NCBI RefSeq assembly: GCF_040567655.1
Contig: NZ_JBEXAC010000001.1
Span: forward strand, 1,054,001-1,118,000
Direction: 5' to 3'
Length of the DNA stretch: 64,000 bases
DNA from: Chitinophaga sp. H8
Lineage (GTDB): Bacteria > Bacteroidota > Bacteroidia > Chitinophagales > Chitinophagaceae
Under the pieces are notes generated by a model. That model saw nothing but the letters and a program-made list of their open reading frames with translations, ran no database searches and had not been told where the DNA came from. The translations under genes were made by a program, and so were the position numbers. Each line of letters opens with the position of its first letter. The first letter of the stretch is position 1. Positions 19,501 through 26,714 of the stretch are shown here, piece by piece.

Positions 19501-19969
19501 CCTGTACACTAAAGAAGAATTCAGCGACTTTACTTTCCGTTTTGAGTTCATGCTTACACCTGGTGCCAACAATGGTTTAGGGGTGCGTGCTCCGTTGAAT
19601 GGGGATGCTGCTTACGAAGGAATGGAACTGCAGATTCTGGACAACGAAGCGGATATCTATAAAAACCTGCACGTATATCAATACCATGGCTCTGTATATG
19701 GTGTCATTCCAGCCAAACGCGGCTTTTTAAAGCCTGTGGGCGAGTGGAACTATGAAGAAGTAACCATGAAGGGTAGTAAAGTAAAAGTAACCCTGAATGG
19801 TACTGTGATCCTGGACGGCGACCTGGCGGAAGCCCGCAAAAATGGTGCAATGGATGGTAACAAACATCCGGGTATCCATCGTGAAAAAGGACACTTCGGT
19901 TTCCTCGGACATGGTTCTGTGGTGAAATTTAAAAACATCCGGGTAAAAGACCTGAGTGGTAAAAAATAA
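16565..19969 (+). CDS. HEAT-repeat protein with two DUF1080 (3-keto-disaccharide hydrolase) domains
   Basis: Secreted 1134-aa protein. The ATG at 16565 gives a proper signal peptide ('ILIVLLLLLCCSVQQQTIAQ'); the frame extends to 16499 without a signal. Residues 30 to about 700 are Ala-rich helical HEAT/armadillo-like repeats. Two DUF1080 domains (PF06439, concanavalin-like fold) follow, the first starting near residue 728 ('MFNGKDLTGWKGL') and the second near 941 ('LFDGTNMHNWTGN'). DUF1080 members cleave 3-keto glycosides. With the exported oxidoreductase upstream this suggests periplasmic cleavage of oxidised glycosides; the HEAT part may be a docking scaffold. Confidence 0.88.
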   Translation: MKRILIVLLLLLCCSVQQQTIAQAKTDQRAFNTKIADLLMLFPAQDQAKLNANMETLASLGEKGLLEMATMLAPAGKGDNTQLQYAIGGFSFYVMQPGKDDLRSWAVKAYCQALNKVADKENKAFLISQLQRTGKDDAVDCLTSYLSDERLCDPAARALVKINTSAGNKALLQALSSASGATRISLVEALADTRYSEAAAAIAPLVNNDDKKLVKVASFALASIGDPSSAAALGSAAAKSGYTYDVTDATSNYLLYIKQLIANGHTAQASKLAAALLKQCTQDTQAHTRAAALKFLVDMQGEKSVSLLTTAAADKNNTYREAALKFAAPYVANNIAPWLKQLSKGNATTKAGIVTMLGNNGVKAALPAVLKLLQSKDAGVKLAAITAAGQIGQQDVLPALLPILKNGNAAELSAVKNALLTMKGSDVAAQVGNALPGMPSAAQVALIDVLAARKADSGIGNVLPLAQGQDETVRKSALGALKNLVTANNLPSLFTLLGTASQPDDIANLQSAVVAATSGSTPEQRAAAVLAQMKQSPADQQYRFFDILAGIGGKDALQVVADGFDKGNAQTKEAAVKALSQWSDDGAAQALLNISRNAGNGAYLDQALQGYINLTAKADAPAEQKFLMLRNAMEVAKTPAQQKAIMKGVQKCKTLPALIFAGSYLDQPAVQQEAAAAVMNIALSNKAFTGTTVRSLLEKTIQVLKGQDSDYQKESIRKHLAEMPAGDGFVSMFNGKDLTGWKGLVADPVKRAKMDAKTLAAEQKKADEEMRSGWSAKDGLLVFGGKGNNLCTEKKYGDFEMFVDWKITKDGDAGIYLRGTPQVQIWDIARVDVGAQVGSGGLYNNQVNESKPLKLADNPVGEWNNFHIIMKGDRVTVYLNGVLVVDNIILENFWDRNLPIFIAEQIELQAHGTYVAYRDLYIREIPTPKPFTLSDQEKKEGYKILFDGTNMHNWTGNTKDYVIEDGAIVIYPNGGNGGNLYTKEEFSDFTFRFEFMLTPGANNGLGVRAPLNGDAAYEGMELQILDNEADIYKNLHVYQYHGSVYGVIPAKRGFLKPVGEWNYEEVTMKGSKVKVTLNGTVILDGDLAEARKNGAMDGNKHPGIHREKGHFGFLGHGSVVKFKNIRVKDLSGKK

Positions 19970-20014
19970 TTGAATCAAAGGAGGCTGCAGGGACCATTTT
20001 CCTGTAAGTTCCGG

Positions 20015-20058
20015 AACGCTGCATGTGTATCTTAGGATGCATATGCAGCGTTTTTTTT
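20015..20058 (+). terminator. intrinsic terminator after the DUF1080 gene
   Basis: A perfect 10-bp stem (20015-20024 with 20043-20052), 18-nt loop and eight T. Confidence 0.88.
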
Positions 20059-20108
20059 GCTACCTGGTTGATTATTAATTGTTTAAGATATAACGTGATT
20101 TCAGGTAT

Positions 20109-20279
20109 TTGTTAAGTGGATGTTAACACGGGAACAATCCGCACGTTTACGAGGAATAATAAGCGTTTGACGAAGACAGCGATCCACGCTTCACCGCAAT
20201 GGCTATCTTTGTTAAGGTTTTTCATAGGATATGGTTAAAAAATTAGGCGGTATTCTTACCGCTTTTTTTATTTTATATA
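20109..20279 (+). repeat. 171-bp direct repeat, copy 1 (putative small RNA or leader)
   Basis: Matches 20786-20956 at 160 of 171 positions without gaps. In order: a small hairpin (TGTTAA/TTAACA, 20110-20126), a region whose differences cluster at 20186-20202 between invariant flanks that could pair (GAAGACAGC with GCTATCTTT), a TATCTTTG that matches the Bacteroidota -7 element, then a terminator overlapping a 17-codon open frame (20231-20284, MVKKLGGILTAFFILYI). It may be a promoter with an attenuated leader, or a structured RNA gene. Confidence 0.75.
20247..20269 (+). terminator. terminator in repeat copy 1
   Basis: GCGGTA-TTCT-TACCGC followed by seven T, preceded by an A run. Identical in copy 2, which argues for selection on it. 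Confidence 0.7.
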
Positions 20280-20470
20280 TCTGAAGGGCGTTTTATTGAA
20301 GCCTAACCCATTAAATCTCCACATTTTATTTATCAGCATGTGTGCTGGGGGGCTCCCCACTTTACGGCGCTTTTTCCCCGTTTTTAATACCTGGAATAAT
20401 GGAAATCATGATGGTATTGAAGTGCTTGTTTTGGCCTGTGATTTGTTCCTAAGTATAAAAAAAGATACAT

Positions 20471-20695
20471 ATGGAAGCATTCACTGTAAAAATAGGCAGC
20501 CGGCGGTTTGATGTTATTTCCTATTTTGAAACTCGTGCCAGCCGTTTTAAAGTACTGATTGATGATCAGGAGGTAATGTTGGAAACGGATGAAGATGGGT
20601 GCATCCGCGCCAGGGAAGGTACCCCGCACCGTCGGGCCTATAATATCAGCCTGTTGAATGCAATAGCAGATGGCATTGCCGCGCATTATGCCTGA
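20471..20695 (+). CDS. small protein between the duplicated elements, function unknown
   Basis: A 74-residue frame with no recognised family. It is acidic in the middle ('EVMLETDEDGCI'), has no signal or membrane segment and looks like a small alpha/beta domain ('FTVKIGSRRFDVISYF'). The composition is protein-like, and it is the only sensible frame between the two 171-bp repeats. If repeat copy 1 is a leader, this is the gene it would control. Confidence 0.55.
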   Translation: MEAFTVKIGSRRFDVISYFETRASRFKVLIDDQEVMLETDEDGCIRAREGTPHRRAYNISLLNAIADGIAAHYA

Positions 20696-20785
20696 TACAT
20701 AAGGTCTTATGGATGTAAGAAAACACTTGAATTTTATTAATCTATTGATAATTATATTCTTATGTAAAAACATGTTTATGAATGC

Positions 20786-20956
20786 TTGTTAAGTGGATGT
20801 TAACACGGGAGTAATCCACACGTTCACGAGGAATATTAAGCGTTTGACGAAGACAGCGATACGTGCCTCACTGTAATGGCTATCTTTGTTAAGGTTTTTC
20901 ATAGGATATGGTTAAAAAATTAGGCGGTATTCTTACCGCTTTTTTTATTTTATATA
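20786..20956 (+). repeat. 171-bp direct repeat, copy 2 (putative small RNA or leader)
   Basis: Second copy, 11 substitutions from copy 1 and no gaps. It carries the same TATCTTTG, terminator and open frame, the latter running on to 25 codons (20908-20985). It precedes the ECF sigma gene at 21149 by about 190 bp, so both copies stand upstream of a gene on the same strand. Confidence 0.75.
20924..20946 (+). terminator. terminator in repeat copy 2
   Basis: Same GCGGTA/TACCGC hairpin and T run as copy 1. Confidence 0.7.
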
Positions 20957-20968
20957 CTTCCGGAGCAG

Positions 20969-21106
20969 TTACAGACTGCCGATAAAACCACCAATAGCCA
21001 TTAAAGACCACCTCAGAAGGTTGCCGGAATGATTCATTACTTTTTTCATTACTTTTAGAGCTGTCAGACCAACCGGTCCTGCTTTAGCCAAACGACGGCC
21101 AGGCAT
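20969..21106 (-). CDS. possible 45-aa cationic peptide
   Basis: A short minus-strand frame starting MPGRRLAKAGPVGLTALKVM and ending in a hydrophobic 'LMAIGGFIGSL'. The composition (six Lys/Arg, no acidic residues, glycine-rich hydrophobic end) resembles small membrane-active or leader peptides. No Shine-Dalgarno or promoter is evident, and it sits between repeat copy 2 and the sigma gene. It may be chance. Confidence 0.25.
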   Translation of the reverse strand: MPGRRLAKAGPVGLTALKVMKKVMNHSGNLLRWSLMAIGGFIGSL

Positions 21107-21148
21107 ATAGGTATTGGGTACTGTAAAGGGTTAGTCTAATGAGGATAC

Positions 21149-21733
21149 ATGAGTACGTTTAATGAGAAAGAATTATTCCAGCGGGTGGCGGATGGTGATG
21201 AAAATGCCTTTCGGGAAATATTCCATGAATATAATGCCAGACTGTTGCCCTTTATTCTTAAGATTTGCAAATCACCCTTGATAGCGGAAGAGATTGTGCA
21301 GGAAGTCTTTCTTCGGGTATGGATTAACCGCGAAGACCTGGCTAATATGGACCAGCCTGTATCCTGGTTGTACAAAGTCGCTGCTAATCTTGCTATTTCC
21401 TATCTGCGGAAGGAAGCCGTGAATGAAAAAAAATTGTTACACCTGGCTACCACTTCAGCGCCTGCCCGTAATGATGTTATAGATAAACTGACCACTAAGG
21501 AAATACAATTATTAATTGAAAAAGCAGCCAGGCAACTGCCGCCCAGGCGTCAGCAGATTTACCGGCTCAGCCGGCAGGATGGCCTTAACCATAAAGAGAT
21601 TGCCGAAAAATTATCTCTTTCTCAAAATACGGTGAAAGACCAATTAGTGATTGCGCTGAAATATATAAGGGAATATATCCGGAAAGAATCGGGTGTGTCT
21701 ATCTCTGTACTGCTCTTGTTATCCCTCCTCTGA
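21149..21733 (+). CDS. ECF RNA polymerase sigma factor (Sus locus 1)
   Basis: Sigma-70 family regulator of the ECF type, 194 aa. Region 2 spans about residues 25-90 ('EEIVQEVFLRVWINRE', 'WLYKVAANLAISYLRKE') and region 4 about 125-180 ('LPPRRQQIYRLSRQDGLN', 'SLSQNTVKDQL'). It is the first gene of a sigma-FecR-SusC-SusD locus and is expected to be held by the next gene until the SusC receptor signals. Confidence 0.93.
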   Translation: MSTFNEKELFQRVADGDENAFREIFHEYNARLLPFILKICKSPLIAEEIVQEVFLRVWINREDLANMDQPVSWLYKVAANLAISYLRKEAVNEKKLLHLATTSAPARNDVIDKLTTKEIQLLIEKAARQLPPRRQQIYRLSRQDGLNHKEIAEKLSLSQNTVKDQLVIALKYIREYIRKESGVSISVLLLLSLL

Positions 21734-21825
21734 TTTTTTTTAAAAGAGAACAGTCCTTCTTACTTTCTGCTGCGTTATATATATAATGAGGGCATCCATC
21801 AATCAATCATAGCTCAAATCCTAAC

Positions 21826-23007
21826 ATGTTGAATAAGGAACGGATACAGTATTTGCTAAAACAATATTTTGCAGGCAATATAACCGCTGAAGAACGCACT
21901 ATGCTGTTTGAAGCACTCGCACACGACCATTCGGAAGGATGGGGAGATAGCCTGCAGCAATTGATGGCAGCAGGAGAGAAGGATCCTTTATATAAAGCTG
22001 CGGATTGGGAGCATATTGTGAATAAGATATTGCAATTTGAACAACTGCCGGCAGTACATAAAAACAGAAAGTATATCGGTATATTTTCCCTGCAGCGGCT
22101 GACCGCTGCTGCAGCAGTACTTTTAATCGTTACAGCGGGCATATGGTTCTGGTGGTCCCATGATGGACGTAAAGCACAGCAAGAAGATTTGCAGGGTATG
22201 ATGGTAAATGATGTGCCACCCGGTGGTAATAGCGGAATACTTACACTGGGTGACGGCTCTCAGATAATGCTGGACAGCGCCGGAAATGGTACACTACTTT
22301 ATCAGGGTAATGCACAGGTTATAAAGGCTGGTAACGGACAGCTTACTTACAATAACACCGGCAGCCCCGGCAAGGTAAGTTATAACACACTCACTACTCC
22401 CCGTGGCGGGCAATACCGGGTGACCTTACCAGACGGTACCCGGGTATGGCTGAACGCTGCAAGCTCACTTACTTATCCTACTGCTTTTACAGATAAACAA
22501 CGGGTGGTGGAATTGACCGGTGAAGGTTATTTTGAAGTGACGGCAAATGCTGCAAAACCTTTTCATGTAAAGGTAAACCAGACAGATATTGCCGTGCTTG
22601 GAACCAGCTTTAATGTAATGGCCTATGGAGAAGAAAAAATGCAGCAAACCACTTTGCTGGAAGGAGCCATCCAGTTAAAGACCGGAGAAGCTGCAGTTTT
22701 GCTGAAACCCGGACAACAAGGGAATATAGATCAACAGGGTACCCTGCAGGTATTGGACCAGGTAGACCTGGAAGAAGTGACAGGCTGGAAAAATGGGGTA
22801 TTCCAGTTAAACAGTGCTGATATTCCCGCTGTGATGAGACAAATATCCCGTTGGTATAACGTAGAGGTCGTGTATGAAGGAAAGATGCCGGAAGGACATA
22901 TTTCAGGAAAAATTGCCATGGACCTCACCCTTGCCCAAGTACTGAAAATACTGGAATTAAGTGGCCTTCATTACCGGCTGGAGAATAAAAAAATAATTGT
23001 CATGTAA
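21826..23007 (+). CDS. FecR-type anti-sigma factor (Sus locus 1)
   Basis: Membrane-spanning anti-sigma regulator, 393 aa. The cytoplasmic N-terminal ~90 residues bind sigma, one TM helix spans residues 91-110 ('RLTAAAAVLLIVTAGIWFWW'), then comes the periplasmic FecR domain ('TPRGGQYRVTLPDGTRVWLN', 'VELTGEGYFEV') and a C-terminal DUF4974 domain ('LEEVTGWKNGVFQLNSADIP'). It should relay the SusC state through the STN domain of the receptor. Its N-terminus is unlike those of the other two FecRs here. Confidence 0.93.
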   Translation: MLNKERIQYLLKQYFAGNITAEERTMLFEALAHDHSEGWGDSLQQLMAAGEKDPLYKAADWEHIVNKILQFEQLPAVHKNRKYIGIFSLQRLTAAAAVLLIVTAGIWFWWSHDGRKAQQEDLQGMMVNDVPPGGNSGILTLGDGSQIMLDSAGNGTLLYQGNAQVIKAGNGQLTYNNTGSPGKVSYNTLTTPRGGQYRVTLPDGTRVWLNAASSLTYPTAFTDKQRVVELTGEGYFEVTANAAKPFHVKVNQTDIAVLGTSFNVMAYGEEKMQQTTLLEGAIQLKTGEAAVLLKPGQQGNIDQQGTLQVLDQVDLEEVTGWKNGVFQLNSADIPAVMRQISRWYNVEVVYEGKMPEGHISGKIAMDLTLAQVLKILELSGLHYRLENKKIIVM

Positions 23008-23103
23008 TAGCTATACAAACAACCATTTATTCCACGTATCAACCAAAACCAAACTTAAATTAAACACCACTTATGAACTGAAACAACTTTAGATGAAGGA
23101 TGT

Positions 23104-23160
23104 TTTGGCCCAAAAAAGCCGGAAGTGTTGAGACCACCTCCGGCAGGCGTCCGGGCCAAA
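23104..23160 (+). ncRNA. structured susC leader, locus 1
   Basis: Outer stem TTTGGCCC (23104-23111) with GGGCCAAA (23153-23160) encloses a hairpin (23118-23127 with 23135-23144) with one A-C mismatch and a 7-nt loop. The core GGAAGTG-N7-CAC recurs in the leader of locus 3 (54935-54961). It lies 60 nt before the susC ATG. No T run follows, so it is not a simple terminator. Confidence 0.55.
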
Positions 23161-23219
23161 CCATTAACAAATGATCCATTTATTAACTGATTCCGGCTTT
23201 ACCCAAACACTGTAAAATT

Positions 23220-26200
23220 ATGCATTTGATTGCGCTTTTAAAAGGCATGTTAAAACAATGCCTGTTAGTCAACAAAATAGGGTTGATAATGAAAATGACG
23301 GCTTTATTCCTGTTAGTAATCTGTTTACAGGTGAGTGCTACAGGTTTTTCCCAAAACGTTACACTCTCAGAAAAGAACACCTCTCTGAAGGAAGTATTTA
23401 AGAAAATTGAAAAACAAACCGGTTACCATTTTGTGTACAGGGATGAATGGCTCAATAACATTGGGAATGTTAGCATTGCAGCCAGTAATATGCCCCTGAG
23501 CAATGTGCTGGATCAATGTTTTCATCAGCAACCGCTCACCTATACCATTATCAGGAAAACGGTAGTAGTGCGGCAGTTGGAAAACGTGCCGGTTACAGTT
23601 AATGAAAAAAAAGAGATCGCTCCTCCGGTTGATATTAAAGGGAAGGTCACCGATGAGAAAGGGGCGCCGCTTATTGGGGTGAGTGTGAGATGGAAAGATT
23701 CCCAGGTGGGTACTGTGACAAATGAAACGGGATACTACTCCCTGCATTTACCCGCCAATAGCGGAATACTCGTATTTACCTACCTGGGATATACTACCCG
23801 GGAGGTGGTTCTGAGTGGCCAGACATCGCTGGATGTTACCATGAAGACACAAAGTACCGGATTAAGCGAGGTGGAAGTAGTAGTAGGTTACGGAAAAGTA
23901 AACAAGCGTGATTTAACGGGCTCGGTGGCTAGTATCAGGGCAGATGAGATCGGACAATCCAAGGCCACTTCTTTTCAGGAAGCCATTCAGGGTAAACTGG
24001 CGGGTGTAAAAGTAGCTTCTTCTTCCGGTGAACCAGGCTCTGCCATGAATATTTCTATCCGGGGCTCCAACACAATCTATGGGGGGACCAGCCCTTTATT
24101 TGTAATTGACGGGGTACCTTATGATGCTAATTCGAATGAGGTAGCTGCGGCGAGCATAGGCAACGGTACCGCCTCCAATCCTATGGCTACGCTTAATCCT
24201 GCAGACATCGAATCGGTGGATGTACTGAAAGATGCTTCTGCTACTGCTATTTATGGTTCCCGTGGTGCAAATGGCGTGGTGATCATCACTACCAAATCGG
24301 GAAAAGCAGGACAATCTGTAATAAACTATGACGGGAACCTGCAGTTTTCATCCAGTACCAGGAAATTACCGGTACTCAGTGCGGAAGAATATCTGGCCTA
24401 CCGGAAAATAGTAAGTCCGAATACAATATTATTCTACAAGGATACAAACAAAGATGGTTTGTATAATGACCAGGATGAACCGGTGGATCTGGATAAACTG
24501 GAAAAGCATAACTGGCAGGATGAAATCCTTCAGACAGGTGTGAGCCAAACACATAATCTGTCTGTAAGCGGAAAGAAAGGAGGGACTTCTTTTGCAGGTG
24601 GCGCAGGGTATCTTAACCAGGAAGCGATCATAAAAAATAATAATTACCAGCGGTATAACCTGCGTTTAAAAATTGATCATGAGCAGAACACCAATCTGAA
24701 GCTGGGGTTGAATGTAAGTACTGCATTCAGTGAACTGAACGGGGCTACCCAGAGTGGAGGCGGAGATGCATTGTTTAACGGGGTGGTGCAAAATCTGGTC
24801 ATTTCAAAACCGGTAGAATTTTATGACCCGGTATGGGACAGGGCCGGACAGTATATTTCTCCTGTTACTATGGTCAACAACGCATATAAGAATGTTTCTT
24901 TTATGCAAAGTAACCTGAGTGGTTATGTGAATTATGAGCTGGCCAAGGGCCTGTCATTGAATATTTCCGGTGGTGGTATCCTGACCAGTTCCAAAGGAAA
25001 GGAATTCTATGGTAAACGTACCAGCTGGGGTGTTGGAGATAATGGTCTGGGAATTATTCAGGAACAGCGTGCCTATTCCTTGTTTAATACCAATCAGCTG
25101 ACCTATCAGAAATGGTTCAATAAAAACCATTATTTAAATGCGATGGTTGCCTTCGAAACGAATATGTATAATTACGAGTTCTTTTCATTGCAGAAATCAA
25201 ATTTTGCTGATGAATCCACCGGTATCAATGATATTAATAAAGGCACTAATGTAAAAGCCACCGGATCTTACCGCGATGTTAACAAGCGGCTTTCCTACTT
25301 CGGAAGAATTAACTATACGCTGTTGGCCAAACATTTATTTACAGCCACTTTAAGGGCGGATGGCTCTGATAAATTTGGTCCGGGTAAGCGATTCGGTTAT
25401 TTCCCTTCTCTGGCGTATTCCTGGATGGTAACAGAAGAACCTTTCATGAAAGCACAACAAACTTTCAGCAACCTGAAATTAAGGCTTAGTTACGGGCAAA
25501 CGGGCAATGAACGTATTGCTTCCTACAGATATCTTTCGGCATTGGAAAATGCGTATTATAACGGCAACCTGGGACTGGCCCCGGCTTCCCGTGCCAACCC
25601 TGACCTGAAATGGGAAACAACCATACAGTATAATGCGGGGTTGGATATAGGTATACTCAATAACCGGGTAGCGCTCACCCTGGACCTCTATAACAAAATA
25701 ACCAGAGATATGCTGCTGCCTGCATATGTGCCCGGCCGTACCGGATATATGCAGCAATGGCAAAACCTGGGAAGAGTGGACAACAAAGGCATTGAGCTGG
25801 GGATAACCTCCACCAATATTGATAATAAATATTTCAAATGGCAGACAAATTTTAACATCAGCAGCAACAGGAACGAAGTAAAGAACATCGGTAATATCAA
25901 CTTTATCCCTGTTACAATGGGAGGTGGGTGGATACAGGATGTAGGCAGGGTTACTGTAGGCCAGCCAATAGGTACCGCTTATGGTTTGGTCTTTGACGGC
26001 GTATATCAGCTTAACGATTTTACCTGGCAGAATAATAATGATCCGGCTATCCCGCATGAAGACAGGCAATATCAGCTGAAGGATAAACTACTGAAGGTAG
26101 CAGGTGTAAATGTGCGTCCGGGATCGTTCCGTTTCAAAGACCTGAATAACGATGGGGTAATAGATCTGGACCATGACCGCACCACTATCAGCAGAAGTCA

Positions 26201-26702
26201 GCCCAAATTTTTTGGAGGGATCACGAACAGCTTCTCCTTTAAACAATTTGATCTGAGCCTGTTTTTCGAAGGTTCCTATGGCGCCCAGGTTTTTAATGAA
26301 TCATTGTACCAGCTGGAAGGAGGAGTACTGGATACCTGGATGAATATCACCAAAGACTTCTTTTATAACCGCTGGACACCGGAAAACCCAACCAACCGCT
26401 ACGGAGATTTTAACGCACTGAATAAAACGGCTACACTGGCTTCGAGTTATTATGTGGAAGATGCATCTTATTTAAGACTCAAAAATGTATCGCTGGGGTA
26501 TAGGCTTCCAGGAGCTTTAACAAACAGGATAGGCATCTCCGGTGTAAGGCTCTACTTTACCGGAACTAATCTGATCACCTGGACAAAATACACCGGTTAT
26601 GATCCGGAGCTGGATTCAGGTAATCCCTTATTGCCTGGATTTGACCGTATTTCCTATCCAAGGTCTAAGTTGTATGTATTTGGATTGAATGTTTCATTTT
26701 AA
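23220..26702 (+). CDS. SusC/RagA TonB-dependent receptor (Sus locus 1)
   Basis: Outer-membrane importer, 1160 aa. In order: signal anchor ('MTALFLLVICLQVSATGFSQ'), STN domain (about residues 50-100, 'SLKEVFKKIEKQTGYHFVYR') for signalling to FecR, carboxypeptidase-D-like domain (about 135-210), plug (from about 225 with 'VVVGYGKVNKRDLTGSV' and the SusC signature 'YGSRGANGVVIITTK'), then the beta-barrel ending '...YVFGLNVSF'. It pairs with the SusD gene 13 bp downstream. The substrate is probably a glycan or glycopeptide. Confidence 0.95.
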   Translation: MHLIALLKGMLKQCLLVNKIGLIMKMTALFLLVICLQVSATGFSQNVTLSEKNTSLKEVFKKIEKQTGYHFVYRDEWLNNIGNVSIAASNMPLSNVLDQCFHQQPLTYTIIRKTVVVRQLENVPVTVNEKKEIAPPVDIKGKVTDEKGAPLIGVSVRWKDSQVGTVTNETGYYSLHLPANSGILVFTYLGYTTREVVLSGQTSLDVTMKTQSTGLSEVEVVVGYGKVNKRDLTGSVASIRADEIGQSKATSFQEAIQGKLAGVKVASSSGEPGSAMNISIRGSNTIYGGTSPLFVIDGVPYDANSNEVAAASIGNGTASNPMATLNPADIESVDVLKDASATAIYGSRGANGVVIITTKSGKAGQSVINYDGNLQFSSSTRKLPVLSAEEYLAYRKIVSPNTILFYKDTNKDGLYNDQDEPVDLDKLEKHNWQDEILQTGVSQTHNLSVSGKKGGTSFAGGAGYLNQEAIIKNNNYQRYNLRLKIDHEQNTNLKLGLNVSTAFSELNGATQSGGGDALFNGVVQNLVISKPVEFYDPVWDRAGQYISPVTMVNNAYKNVSFMQSNLSGYVNYELAKGLSLNISGGGILTSSKGKEFYGKRTSWGVGDNGLGIIQEQRAYSLFNTNQLTYQKWFNKNHYLNAMVAFETNMYNYEFFSLQKSNFADESTGINDINKGTNVKATGSYRDVNKRLSYFGRINYTLLAKHLFTATLRADGSDKFGPGKRFGYFPSLAYSWMVTEEPFMKAQQTFSNLKLRLSYGQTGNERIASYRYLSALENAYYNGNLGLAPASRANPDLKWETTIQYNAGLDIGILNNRVALTLDLYNKITRDMLLPAYVPGRTGYMQQWQNLGRVDNKGIELGITSTNIDNKYFKWQTNFNISSNRNEVKNIGNINFIPVTMGGGWIQDVGRVTVGQPIGTAYGLVFDGVYQLNDFTWQNNNDPAIPHEDRQYQLKDKLLKVAGVNVRPGSFRFKDLNNDGVIDLDHDRTTISRSQPKFFGGITNSFSFKQFDLSLFFEGSYGAQVFNESLYQLEGGVLDTWMNITKDFFYNRWTPENPTNRYGDFNALNKTATLASSYYVEDASYLRLKNVSLGYRLPGALTNRIGISGVRLYFTGTNLITWTKYTGYDPELDSGNPLLPGFDRISYPRSKLYVFGLNVSF

Positions 26703-26714
26703 TTAAAACCTGCC

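Noticed and set aside
20296..20511. Plus-strand 71-codon frame
   Set aside because: It overlaps the better 74-aa gene in another frame, is rich in unlikely residue runs and has no start context.
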